NCBI GenBank assembly: GCA_932294295.1
Contig: OW028573.1
Span: 14,776,155 to 14,840,154 of the forward strand
From: Alitta virens
Lineage: Eukaryota > Annelida > Polychaeta > Phyllodocida > Nereididae
Direction: 5' to 3'
DNA: 64,000 bases
Shown: piece by piece, positions 33,062 to 43,815 of the stretch
How the letters are laid out: each line of letters opens with the position of its first letter
Position numbering within the stretch: the stretch's first letter is position 1
Translations under genes and position numbers: made by a program
The notes under the pieces: generated by a model
Told to the model about the DNA's origin: nothing
Database searches by the model: none
Seen by the model: only the letters and a program-made list of their open reading frames with translations

Positions 33062-34180
33062 ATCTGTGAAGTTCAATTTTAGTTAAAATTAATTTGGGCA
33101 GCTGAAAGTTATATGGTTCCGTGGTAAATTCATTAATAGTTAGGTTAAGGGGCATGGACTCCTAATATAACTTAAGATAAACTAAAAAATGTGCGCTAAA
33201 TGTGGTGATTGATCAATGGCACATTTTAAAATTAATGTGGCCTTACCATGTGATGTAATTCCATGAAAATTGCAATATTTTCCCCTTTTGATTAAATAGT
33301 AATATTTCGGTGTCTGTTTTTGAAACTTTCACTATTGGTTGTTCGTTGACTGATTATTAAACAATGAAATTTTGAAGAACAAAAAATAAGATGTAATTTT
33401 GAGGTTTTTTACCAATTTATTACTATACTGAAGTCCTTCATATTTTCAGTCAGCCAGCCAATATTCTATTATATTTTAGTTAAAATGTTTTCCTAGGTGA
33501 ATCTCAGCCAATTCAGAGAAATTCTATGAAAATTTAGTTCAACAATGAAAATATTTGCAATTTCATATGAAACATTACATAACAGTTGCAAAGTGGATTG
33601 AAAATTTACAACATGTGATAAATTATATATATCAGCTCCAAAAATATTGTGCTGATAGCATGTACCACTTTTGTCCTATATGGATTTGTAGCTGATATAT
33701 CTGCCTGCAAAATCTAGAGGCATGAATACTTTTGAAATCTACTGTATATGCAAAAGTAGTATTCATGAAATTTATAGATTGATGATAGTGAAATGTAGCA
33801 ATTTTATATTTTTTGTAATGAATACTCACCAGTGATATTTCTCAAGCATTTCACTGTCTCTGCTTTCTCATTAAGTCCTGAATGTTATCAAGGTCATTTG
33901 AATTTTTTTCCCTACTCAAATATCTGCAAAAACAATACAACTTAACAATATAACAACATGTTTTAATGTCTTGATTAAACAAAATTGTTTACATATTAAT
34001 TACCATGAAGCCATTGATAAGTGAAATATCTATTACTCACCAGTAACTGAAATCCAAGCTTGTTAATGAGTTAAAAGTTCTAATGCTATGCTCAATTGCT
34101 CATTGAGGCTGCCTGTCTGGCTTTATTTGTTGTTCTAATCAATTAAGTGACTGCCCTTAGTGATCCATTTGTATTTGTAA
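33062..34180. other. Interior of the TA element, right part
   Basis: AT-rich sequence with no supported gene or repeat apart from the GGTTC-rich arm that begins near 34180. Confidence 0.45.
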
Positions 34181-34748
34181 CTAATTTACTTGGCATTGAA
34201 CTCTTTTGTCAAGCTTTGAACCTTTGGTGTGTGATTGAACCATATGGTTCTTATATTGAACCTTTAAGAATCATTAGGAACCTTTACATGTACTGTAGAA
34301 CCTTCAGGTTTCATATGGAACCCCTAGGTTTCATATTGAACCTTTAAGAACCTTTTTTTCGTAGAGTGTAGGCTTCATATTTTCTCGGACAAGCTTGTAC
34401 ATGTTGTACTGCCATCTGATGTTGAATATGTGTTTCTTAAATTTCAGAGTGGCATTACAAAATTCATCATACAATGATGACACTGTTGAACTTAGTGTCT
34501 TCTTGACAGTGATGGTACTCTGAACATCATTTTTGCTGATCTTTTCTGTCTGCTGGAAGTATTCAATCTCTTTTCCAAGATCCACATTGGCTGGCATAGG
34601 AACTGTACTATCTTTGCAGACTTCACATTAGTTATAGCCACATGATTTAGAGTTCAAGTCATATACGTTTATTTCGATTACTTGTTCAGCATCTGCAGTT
34701 GGCACAACTTCCACCTGCTTGAGTTTTTCAGCTATATACTTGTTAAAC

Positions 34749-35644
34749 ACACGAGACACAGATTGTATTAGGTTTGGATACAATTGCTTTATTGAGCATA
34801 CACATAAAGACAAGACATAGACACACAGATAGACGAAACATACATGTAATTAAATAACTTGATACTATGTTGCTCTGTGGACACCCACACATGTACAGAG
34901 TGTCAAGCATATTTTTGAGGCAAAATTATTTAGGTACCTGTTGAGACAGTGAGATAAGATAGGAGATAAGTATGAAAAGCAGAGAGAATTTAAAAAAATA
35001 GAGAAAAATTAAGAAAAAGGGATGGCGGGTGGGGCGAAGAGAAAAGGTGAATGCTTTTTAGAGGGCAACGGATTGAGTTTATATAGGACAGTCAGCCTGG
35101 ATTAGCGATGGTCGTTCCTCATTGGCTATCAGCGACCACGTGACTTGCCTACGTTTTGAATATGCCGGAAGTGGCATGCCTGCAAAATGGAGAATCCCTG
35201 GACCTTGAGGTTTAACTCTATTTACGTGAGTAATTCTAATTTAAAGACACAAGACGCAGATTGTATTAGGTTTGGATACAATTGCTTTATTGAGCATACA
35301 CATAAAGACAAGACATAGACACACAGATAGACGAAACATACATGTAATTAAATAGTTAGTTAGTGTTATTGTTTAACGCCTCATCGGCACCTGAGTGGGC
35401 TATGTAGAGGCTCTCTAGGGTAAGATTGATTATCTATAGTTGGTAGTAGAAACCAGAAGCATGTAAAAAATCAGTAATTGTCTGCGTTGGATAGCTTGTG
35501 CAATGCGCACTGTCCTGTTTTAGCCACTGGGGATAGAGGACTTCACCCCAAGTGTTTCCACCCTCGCCGCGTGGAGGCCCAGGACCTTCGAGGTCACATG
35601 TAATTAAATAACTTGATACTATGTTGCTCTGTGGACACCCACAC
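34749..35644 (-). repeat. Split direct repeats B1 and B2 of the Ngaro-like element
   Basis: 34749-34890 and 35247-35644 are the same sequence (ACACRAGACRCAGATTGTAT through CTGTGGACACCCACAC), nearly identical across about 142 bp. The second copy is interrupted by a SINE at 35355-35595. They diverge sharply on both outer sides. Confidence 0.9.
35355..35595 (-). mobile_element. SINE with 15-bp target duplication
   Basis: ACATGTAATTAAATA occurs at 35340-35354 and 35596-35610, and the sibling repeat at 34749-34890 supplies the empty site. On the minus strand the 241-bp insert ends GCCGATGAGGCGTTAAACAA, then taacactaactaac: the GATGAGRCGTTAAA core shared with the other SINEs here and a short AACT tail. 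It has a CGGCGAGGGTGG patch rather than a clear tRNA head. Confidence 0.85.
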
Positions 35645-35718
35645 GCCGATAGGCCATCCCAGAGCAACGCATTTTAGAAGGTAGAAGGGTTAGACATAGA
35701 CATAATGAGATGTAATAA

Positions 35719-36629
35719 TTAGGTGCTATGATGGAGGGGGTTCGGCCCTGAGGCGAGTTTGGAGGCTAAGGTGGCTAATTGGGCATCGGCGGGGCGTATA
35801 TAAGCTAAATACGCCCTAGAACGCCATCTGCCCATACGCTGCACCTCTGCCTCCGAAACTGAGAGATTCGCAGCATCAGTCGCTGCACCTGCCCTGAGAG
35901 AGTGAGGAGTGATATGATCAGTGGTATGACCGATTCTGGCAAAAGTAGTTTCATATTGCGAGATAATACCGCATGCGTCAGCGGGACTCCATTCTGAAAG
36001 AAAAATAATGGTAATGTAGGATCCGGGACCCTGTAAGAGAAGTAAACCTTCATCCAGCAGTAAGCACATATCGGATCACCAGAGCAGCCGATTACGGCCG
36101 AAAAACCTTTTACCGACGTTTTTGAAGATGGGACCGATAAGACCATGTACGGATTGTACGCTGAAATAAATTTAACATGCTTAGGCTTAAGCGGGGTAGG
36201 CCAATATCATTGCTGTGAACAGCATGACATTGTCGTAATATAGATGCAGCGAGTTATATAGCTGACGTAACATGATAGTGATACTGGAGTGACCTGAGAT
36301 GGGGCCGGATGCTGCCTCTCTAGAGACCTCAGTGCCCACTTAACTCTTGGGGTGTATAGATTGGGGGGGGGGGGGGGGTCGCCTCCAAAGGAAATGATCC
36401 ATAGTAGTACGGCCATGAAGACTTTAACTGTGCGGACCAGTATCGCACGTGCATCGAGGTATGCTATAAATCTAATAATGTTGGATTCGTGAATGATAAA
36501 AGGGTTTAGTTGATAGCATGCACAAAATTGAATATAACTATTCACTCCTGTCGTGTAGGCCTTGCGGGAGTTGAATGCTAAGCCATTGGATACCAGCTGG
36601 ACTGCATGACGATCCAATTCTGAAATCAA
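35719..36629 (-). pseudogene. Tyrosine recombinase of the Ngaro-like element
   Basis: The N-terminal SAM-like segment (36629 downwards) reads NGLAFNSRKAYTTGVNSYIQ and continues into RVKWALRSLERQHPAPSQVT. The C-terminal catalytic part (36069-35719) contains HSLRAGAATDAANLSVSEAE followed by RMGRWRSRAYLAYIRP, which supplies the Arg, the His/Trp position and the Tyr nucleophile of the phage-integrase fold. The pieces lie in different frames. A G tract at 36363-36379 is one obvious slippage site, so the gene is broken. Confidence 0.75.
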
Positions 36630-36694
36630 TAGAAAGAATGGAACACCTAAACGGATTCTGCAAAGTATTGCAGTGGTTCAGGGCAGACATGCCT

Positions 36695-36934
36695 TTAAGG
36701 CGTGCCATGCAGGTATTTAAATTCATCAATCCTGCCCCTGCTGAGGTGATCAGCAAGGACATTGTCGTTTGTGGCTATATACACCACCGCATATGTTATG
36801 TTGAACCGCTCAGTTATGAGGCACCACTGCCTCACCAATTCCATGAGTTCCGGAATTGGTGTATACAATTTATTGAGTATACCGCAGGCAGCGGAATTAT
36901 CGATGTGAAATATGACTCTCGGAGGTCCCTCCAG
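36695..36934 (-). pseudogene. RNase H fragment of the Ngaro-like element
   Basis: The minus frame reads EGPPRVIFHIDNSAACGILN and later VVYIATNDNVLADHLSRGRI, ending at TAA 36697-36695. IDNSAA...LADHLSR is the typical signature of the RNase H region in DIRS/Ngaro polyproteins. Confidence 0.65.
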
Positions 36935-36960
36935 TTAATAGAGTAATTCTTAGCAATGGA

Positions 36961-37728
36961 GGCTAATGGGTGTTTCTATTGTTCATAGTATTTGGGAATA
37001 TCACACCTGAACGTATGACTTACTGACTTATGTACAGGAAATACACGTTGATGTAGAACGCCAGGTGGGGTTAGTCTTCTTTATTGTGGTCCAAAAAACG
37101 TTATTCAGGCCACTTTTAATTGAGAGATATAAGCTATATTTGTGTAAGTAATAGTTATATCCTGAGTAGGAAGGAGTTTACTAACATTTTTGGTATATCA
37201 CCAACACATATGCCAGTTAACTCCCGACTATGAAGGATATAACTTCTACTTCGCTAGAAATATTTACTAATAGTTTTTTTGATATGTTACTGCAATTATT
37301 AAGCAATTAAAGTATAGTTTGCTCAAAACAATAGGAAGACTATTTAGGTTGAGTATAACAGTAAATACCCTTTTCTACTATATCTCTACTGCCCAATAAT
37401 GACCCTAATTCACTGTTGTACATGTGCTATCTTCCTGCTTCTTCAGTATATTTTTTTGTGTTAAAAGCTCAATAAGGTGTATTTATTTCAATGGATATAG
37501 AGAGAGTAAAATAAATGTATTTCAATTCTATATATAAGGTTTATTTCCCATAAGCAATGTACAAAAGTTTTTCATATATGTACAACAAATCAAAACACAA
37601 TCAATATAATAAATTTGTATTTGAAAACAACAACAAACTTTGGAAGCACTATTCAACAATTTTCATAACCAACAGTGCACCCTGTCAAAATAGCTTGGCA
37701 TTGAACTGAGATGCACTGTGAGCAACTT
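36961..37728. other. 3' flank of synthetase copy B
   Basis: No coding region. The minus-strand polyadenylation signal of the synthetase (reverse of TTTATT at 37540-37545) lies about 184 bp past its stop codon. Confidence 0.5.
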
Positions 37729-40700
37729 CTATCCCTTTTGTGTCGTTAATATCGTATTGGAAGAATCAGACCCTTGGTAATGGCACAGAGTTCTCGCAGA
37801 AGGATCGGAAGCACCCTTGATCCAACGTGGCATCCAGAAATAGCTGATCCACTCTGCTTTCTCAGGATAAAACTTCTCAAAAATCTGTCGATACATGTAG
37901 GCCTCCTTGGTTTTTGGAGTATTGAAGGGGTAAGTCTTCTCGGCATCAGCCAGTGCCTGATCTGTCACCTTTATATCAAAGAGGATAACAATAAATTTGC
38001 AATATAACTGGTGAAAGTATGCCCTTTATATTTAAAAACGGAGGTCTACAATATCTGTATCATGATATAATTTCAGGTAATTTATCTTTAATTCCATTGT
38101 TTTTATTTGGTTCATTATGTTAACCAAATGCACGATTAAATTTTATCATGTCACCAAACAAATGTCTATTTATTCGTTTATTGTTTAAAACAACCCTGAC
38201 ATTTTGCCAAATCAAGTTGATGACACGATGGACCAATGTTGGCCGACTTGGCATTTTGTCTGGGAAGCCCCATGATATCTTTGCCAAAAACTATATTATT
38301 TTGTCACCGTTTCACATTTGGGACTAAAAACATACCATTTTAGAAGCATGGTCCTGCAGAAGCTCGAACCAGGATGACTTCTGTGAGGAGACTCCGTCAC
38401 TGAATGCTTCTTTGTGTCTCCACAGAATTTCACTTGGGATCAACCCGAGACCATCAAAGGCTTTCCTGATCAGATATTTCTCCACCCCATTCTTAGGTTG
38501 TCTAGCTTCCATTGGAAGACTTAGATAATAGGCTGTGAAATTCTGGTCAAGAAATGGAACCCTAAGTTCAAGTCTGCAAATACAAAAAATATAATACAAA
38601 AGGTCAATAATATTTATAAGGTCGACCTGTTGGTACTTTTCCAGTGTGTGCCATACTTACTACAACCCCTAACAAAGATTATAAGGTTATCCTCCTACTT
38701 GAGAGTGCACGCCATTTCAATCCACTATTACCTTGCAAGTATCCAATGAAATCATGTCTTCTTTGCATTTCCCAAACGATTCTTCCATGAAAGGTTGTAA
38801 GATATTTCCATCATGTTCTTTAAGTCTGTGACATCCTATGAAATATTTTTTCAAGCCTTGAAAAGTGTATGTCAACAATTAACACAGCTTTAGTTACTTG
38901 ACTATTTTATACATTTTATGGAGTTTTCATAGTTCATTCTGACTGCTTTCCTTCTGAGATGTTTTTTTACTAAACAATATGACATTGTGTCTATTATTAA
39001 TAAGTTTATCATGTATCTGGTAATATTAATACCATACTTTAAGCCATAACTACAGGAATTTCGGTGTGGGACCTCAGCCAATTCTAGAAGATCGCTGAGC
39101 TGTAGTTGCTAATTAGTTGGAAACTGTGACAGGCAGTCCTCACATGCTGTCTACAAGTAGACTGCTTAATTATTTTGCAAGCGACACCTCGCAGTCTACC
39201 AAAACTCACGTGGACTACATTTACGTTATCATTACGCCCAGGCAATCCATTGCAAACCAGACAAATAATGTCCTTATTTCGGCGTTTCTGTATTCTTTAT
39301 ATGGAATTGAACAACTTTAAACTGAAGCTAATCAAGGACCATAGGTCAAAGGTGGCTGGGTTAGTTGGGCGGGATATTTGGTGAGTTGTTCACAATGAGT
39401 TTCCATGGACCCTCGAGACTCAAGGGTCGCAGGCCGAGACAGCCTCACATTTGAAAAGTATTCCCTGGTCATCTATTTATTTTTTTCCATGACCTGGTAT
39501 GGATTGGTTAACTTCAAAGTGTAAATTCAACTTACCCATGAGCTGAAGTAGTCCTGTCAGCTCTGAGGACATCAAACATGTAGAGGTCATTGAGCAACCT
39601 GTGACTCTCCTCATCACCATCTTTGGCAGTTGGTGCCTTGTGGAAATAGATGTATCCCTGAGCAACCTCATCAGCTCCCTCTCCTGAGAATATCACTATA
39701 CTGTCTGACTTCTCGCTGATGTACTTGCTGATCAGGTACATTCCTGTGGAGGAGCATAAAGGAAAATTGATGAAAAACTGTTACCCAACATTTGGAAAAA
39801 AACTAAAGTTAGAATTTCTACTAATAATTCAAATTGAAACCCACCAACTGAGGCTCTGATGGTGGTTATATCATAAGTTTCAAGATGGAAGATGATCTTT
39901 TCAAGCATCTGGAACCCTTCTTCAGGTGTGAAGGTCACCTCATGATGTTCAGATCCTATATGATCTGCAACCTAACAATACAATTCCAGAATGAAATAGG
40001 TTGGTCATCCTAACAACAGGTTTTTGAGTGATATTGTAATCCACTTTGCATGACAAGGCTAATTTGTACCTTTCTTGCAGCTTCAATATCTGGACTGCCC
40101 TCCATGCCAATTGAGAATGTTTGGATGGGGTAAGTCAGACCTTCCTCTTTAGCAAACTCAACCACGAGTCCTGCTATCAGGCTGGAATCAAGGCCTCCAG
40201 ACAACATGCAGCCAATTCTTCTTTGAGCTAACATCCTCTTCTTCACTGCTGCCTTCAGCTGTTCTCGAATACCGGTATACATGTTCTCATCTAGTTGAGA
40301 AGATAAAATTACAGTATATTTTTAATTTATTTGATATGTATATGTTTAACATAGTTATTACAGTAGAACTCATCGGTTTGGAAACTAAAAGACCAGGTGA
40401 TGTAATGTGAATCTAGACTCCCATTGGCTAAGGTGGCTTCTCAGCAAATGGGAGTCCTGGATTAACATGACGACCTCTGGAGTCTAGTTTCTATAAGTCT
40501 ATGAAATCTGCTGTAAAGGTGGTAGCCTATACAGATTATTGCAGTGCATATGCCTTTCAAGAAAAAATCTCACAGGTAGAGGAGACTGGGACGGTAACAT
40601 GGTTTGGCACATCCCCAATAGTACGATACTGAACACGTCTCAAAAGGGAAGCCTTCCCATGAGAGTCCAAGGAGTATTCTTCATAATGGCCTGGAGGAAA

Positions 40701-41458
40701 GACTTCAATATGGCTGCCTCCTTTCATTTTCAACTCCATGAGTCCTGTAAAATGAAATTTTTCACAAATATTCAATCCCAGACTAGGGGCAATCATTCAT
40801 CCAGCTCTTTATTTAACTCTACTGACTTGGTCTTATGACAGAGGTTATTTAGAGGTTCAGCTGTACGCACCTTTGGCCTCTGAACTGAAAGCAAGCACTC
40901 CATCATCAGTGAGAACCCTGAACAAAGGTCTGATTCCAAAAAGGTCCCTAGCAATGTAAAGAAGTTTCTTGTCTGTGTCAAGAAGACAAAGACCAAAGAC
41001 ACCATCCAGGGACCTTATCATGAAATCAATGCCTCCTTTGTTGTACAAGTGCATGATTGATTCTCCGTCTGATCCTGTTTCATACTTGAAATTGTACTCC
41101 TTCCCAACCTGCAACAATTTCCAACCATTAAAAAGATATTCAAAAAGTTGTGAGGTTGAGCTTGATGAGAAGGCACAGAATTGGACAACAGTTGTTTCTT
41201 ACCATAGGTGCATTGTAGATCTCACCATTGTAGCAAATTGTGAGGTGATCCATGGAATTAAGACGCAACGGTTGCATTCCATGTAAGTCATCATTAATTG
41301 CCAATCTATGGAATCCCAAAACACAATTCTGGAAGTGATTCACGCTGTCCATCCGGAACTGGTCTGGACCTCGGTGGGCAATCTGACTACATGCCTTCAG
41401 CTCCACCCAGAAGGTGTTGGTCTCATCAGCCCCAAAGATAGCCCAGATTCCACACATC
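37729..41458 (-). CDS. ASNS: Asparagine synthetase (glutamine-hydrolysing), copy B
   Basis: Same reaction as copy A. Coding exons (minus, 5' to 3'): 41458-41203, 41108-40871, 40744-40574, 40290-40070, 39971-39845, 39743-39536, 38573-38336 and 37968-37729. Exons 1-7 have exactly the lengths and phases of copy A; the last is 39 bp longer, so the protein is 565 aa with an extra tail ([14 protein letters not shown]). Cys2, RGPD, NGEIYN, SGGLDSS and SGEGADE are all present, so it should be active. Intron 6 has grown to 962 bp against 94 bp in copy A. The ATG follows an acceptor by one base; a noncoding exon ending at 43282 is the likely upstream partner. Lacks any visible defect. Confidence 0.97.
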
Positions 41459-41637
41459 CTGAAAAATTTACAAAAATCTAGATAAATAGTAAATATAATA
41501 AAGGCTAATTATGCTTAAAGGAGCTTCTTCTATGGAGTGGACTATTATTGAATGGGAATTCCAAGCTTTCTGAGCATTTTTGACGACTTTGGGCAGGATT
41601 AAAGTGTAACAAACTTTCTGGGAAGGTGTTGTTTTCA

Positions 41638-41664
41638 TTAGATGGCCCATATTTCACACATCCT
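41638..41664 (-). pseudogene. Relic of a synthetase first coding exon
   Basis: On the minus strand, acceptor-like ttttttag is followed by g and then codons M C E I W A I and a stop (41661-41638), plainly MCGIWAI of the synthetase start. The surrounding 41641-41850 is a diverged tandem duplicate of 41437-41640, which contains the real exon start. The shared sequence includes gtaacaaactttctggg/gcaacaaactttctggg. Confidence 0.7.
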
Positions 41665-41859
41665 AAAAAACTAAAAAACATTCTAAATATACCTAATAAG
41701 GACTTAAAGCTTCTCCTATCAAGTTCGACATTATTGAAAGGGAATCTCAGGCGTCCTGTGCGTTTTGGACAACTATAGTCTGAATTAAAACTAAAAGTGT
41801 GCAACAAACTTTCTGGGTAGCAATACGACTGTTTCAAAATGTCTTGAGGCATGGATTAA

Positions 41860-43281
41860 GCACTCTGAGTGGTTCCTATGTGATGACCCTGTCATGGACT
41901 TGTTGTTTTTTGCATAGCTTGATCGTCTGAACAAACAAGCCCAATGGAAAGTTTTCATTTTTATTATTTTTATCAAAACATGTTTTTCTTCCAACCTGGT
42001 TAAATTTAAGTGCAGAGACGTAACGTCATGCACGTCTGCAAGACGTCAAAACAAAAAAATTAGACGAAAGAACACAAACAGGAGTACGTGTAACAGTGAC
42101 TTTGAAAGTAACCAATGCGTGAATCCACGCATTTCATCCAAGGACAATGAGTGAACTCTTGACTGTTTCGCCTGAATGCAAAACGCCACCAGATACATAC
42201 ATGGGATGATGAGTGGCCAATGAGAATGGCCTGTTCAGCCAAGCATCCATCACCAGGGGCGGTTGAGGAAACCAGTAGAAGACCAAAAGGGGCACGTATA
42301 CATTGGCCAAAATACGTCTTAATATGTGACAAGTTAATTAGCAGTAGAGAAAGAAAATTTTATGTCAACTTGACCCTCATCTTCCACGATGGGTGCATGG
42401 AGTCTTGTAACATAGATTGTAGACAGACAAGTCAAAATGTAGGGGGGTGTGAGAAAGACGGACAGTCAGACGCATCTGGTGTCCTGTTCAGTATTGTTTT
42501 TTTTTTTCAGTGGCAATGGTCCCTTGTTCAAATCATAGCCAGGTGATCATATTAAGCCTCACAATAAACATAACACCAAGGTGACATCTCATTCGAATGA
42601 CCTCCAAACTCAGATTTTTTTTAAAGCTACTTCCTATAGTTGCGAATCGAACTCGGGACCCTAAGAAAGCGCCCAACACTTACAGCTGCTAATGAGACAA
42701 GCAAAACAGAATCTAGACAGTACACTGAGATGGTACCTGATTTAAGACCACCCGACTATTAAGAGCAATTTTAAGACCAAACAGTATTCTTGCCCTTGTA
42801 TTTAATCCTATTAAGACCACGTCGCCATTAGGACTCTTCAAGTTAATGCGCAAGTTCTTATTTTCTGTTATATGGGGCCACTGATTGTGCGACCAATTTA
42901 AGTCTAATTAAATTAAAAGCATAAAGTTATTAATCGAGAGATAACTTATTTTATGCATCTCATGCCATGTACGCTCCAATGCCCGTTCTAAATATAACTT
43001 GTCCTAGTGGTGTTTGAGACCTAATGTTGCCCCGTGAGTGATCTCATCGAGAAATTTTCGTGAAGAAAACAACTGGAAAATTGCATTGATCTGGTTGTTA
43101 GCTAAATACATCAAACAAATTATTGATCTCGTTGTTCAGTATGAGTACAAGACAATGAAATTTGTGTAACTTGGGCAATTTTAATCTTCATCTGATTCTT
43201 TACTTTCAATTCCAGAGTCATCCAGACAACAATGTTAGTTTCAAATTATTAAATGAAAACGTTTTCGCGACTAAAACTTAC
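41860..43281. other. Probable first intron of synthetase copy B
   Basis: No coding sequence. Holds a SINE-like piece at 42565-42720 and a T run at about 42498-42507. If the exon at 43282-43420 is the true 5' exon, this is intron sequence. Confidence 0.45.
42565..42720 (-). mobile_element. SINE fragment with tRNA-like B box
   Basis: On the minus strand, GGTCCCGAGTTCGATTCGC is a good RNA polymerase III B box, preceded by GCAGCTGTAAGTGTTGGGCG in the place of an A-box region. The core further on (catctcattcgaatgacc on the plus strand) resembles the GATGAGA-type core of the other SINEs. Confidence 0.5.
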
Positions 43282-43420
43282 CTGTTTTTGCAATAATTAC
43301 ACGTTAAAGATGTATCTAATTTAAAGTTGAGCAAGTCAGCAGTTGGACCTCGGCTTCTGGTGATGGATTCTAAAAGGCAGACGACTGACAAATCGAGCGC
43401 TTTTATGGGGCCCTCGCGGG
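43282..43420 (-). promoter_or_regulatory. Candidate noncoding first exon and promoter of copy B
   Basis: A perfect donor CAG/GTAAGT lies at 43284-43277 on the minus strand, about 1.8 kb upstream of the copy B ATG-proximal acceptor. The sequence before it is ATG-poor, and a short GC-rich block (about 43390-43440, gggccctcgcggggggagagcacgtg) precedes that. The exact transcription start cannot be fixed by eye. No canonical amino-acid-response element (TGATG-AAAC type) was found. Confidence 0.45.
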
Positions 43421-43723
43421 GGGAGAGCACGTGCTAAAGGCATGATCTCTCACGGGCAAATGTCTGAGATGTGTTCATGCATGAAAAAGAATGGGGCCCC
43501 TCTTACTAATTTAGGTACAAAGAACAAAATTAAGGAGTCTAGATCTCAAAATAACAAACATCTAAGAAGTCAGTCAAAATTTAAGTAAAAGGGGTAAAGT
43601 GCAATCTAAGCTCGTAAAATGTCTCATTTACAATGCCTTATAAAATTTAAGTTACTGCATATTGAAGAATGTTCCGATGCCTCAACTTAACCAATAATAT
43701 TTGGCTATCTCCTTGTAACACCT

Positions 43724-43815
43724 GCCCAGATAGCGGCCCATATAGGCCACTGTCGTTACAACATGCATTGCAGACATCGCGCCGATTTTGAAACGATTTG
43801 GAATGCTATCTGGGC
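43724..43815. repeat. Short inverted-repeat element, 11-bp perfect ends
   Basis: GCCCAGATAGC at 43724-43734 matches GCTATCTGGGC at 43805-43815. The 92-bp unit is CpG-richer than its surroundings. No target duplication is clear. Confidence 0.5.

Larger units (their letters stand above)
30295..34368. mobile_element. TA-inserting 4.07-kb element with GGTTC-rich arms
   Basis: The ends are CACTCTAAAAAC (plus, 30295) and CACTCTACGAAAA (minus, 34368), each bordered by TA (30293-30294, 34369-34370). Removing the element and one TA restores the interrupted reading frame exactly. Both subterminal regions (30315-30665 and about 34180-34355) are dense in GGTTC/GAACC words. The interior holds the 42-bp minisatellite. 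No transposase is recognisable, so the element is nonautonomous or has lost it. The TA duplication and CACTCTA ends fit a Tc1/mariner-like mechanism. Confidence 0.75.
29278..34813 (-). pseudogene. DDE-like transposase-derived coding sequence, split by an insertion
   Basis: Minus-strand coding pieces at 34813-34371, 30292-29955 and 29886-29278 belong to one protein. Piece 1 ends LVRENMKP and piece 2 resumes EVLLHVDFSENYSYK in frame once the TA-flanked insertion (30295-34368) is ignored. Acidic motifs in order are VDFSENY, HVFSDGPCTQYR and WNFFEAGNGKG, spaced like the D-D-E triad of RNase-H-fold transposases. This is an inference from pattern; the family is one I know only as uncharacterised animal proteins. 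Other lesions are an in-frame TAA near 34630 between CGYN and CEVC, a stop after TEPSA near 29955, and a frame change near 29890. It is therefore dead. The 5' end meets the Ngaro repeat at about 34749. Confidence 0.65.
34749..36960 (-). mobile_element. Ngaro/DIRS-like tyrosine-recombinase retroelement, 5'-truncated
   Basis: In minus-strand order it has an RNase H remnant (about 36934-36695), a tyrosine recombinase (36629-35719) and then two direct repeats (35644-35247 and 34890-34749) separated by about 350 bp. That order (ORFs, then B1-A2-B2 split direct repeats) is the known architecture of Ngaro and related DIRS elements. The reverse transcriptase core and the A1 repeat are missing at the high-coordinate side. 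The intervening segment (34891-35246) has a TATATAGG-like box near 35082 and CACGTG near 35138, plausible for the internal promoter of such elements. Confidence 0.7.

Noticed and set aside
32028..33155. 375-codon minus frame GVTCPTTQPGVSPI repeats
   Set aside because: Open only because the 42-bp unit has no stops in that frame; low-complexity Thr/Pro product and non-conservative variant changes. Kept as part of the minisatellite note, not as a gene.
34749..35644. Direct repeats as LTRs of an ordinary retrotransposon
   Set aside because: Only about 350 bp separate them and the recombinase ORF lies outside on one side, which fits split direct repeats of Ngaro/DIRS rather than LTRs.
36575..36946. 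123-codon plus frame
   Set aside because: Antisense to the RNase H remnant of the Ngaro-like element, which explains it better.
40969..41286. Plus-strand frames over the synthetase exons (also 20428-20742, 19891-20169)
   Set aside because: Antisense shadows of well-supported minus-strand exons.
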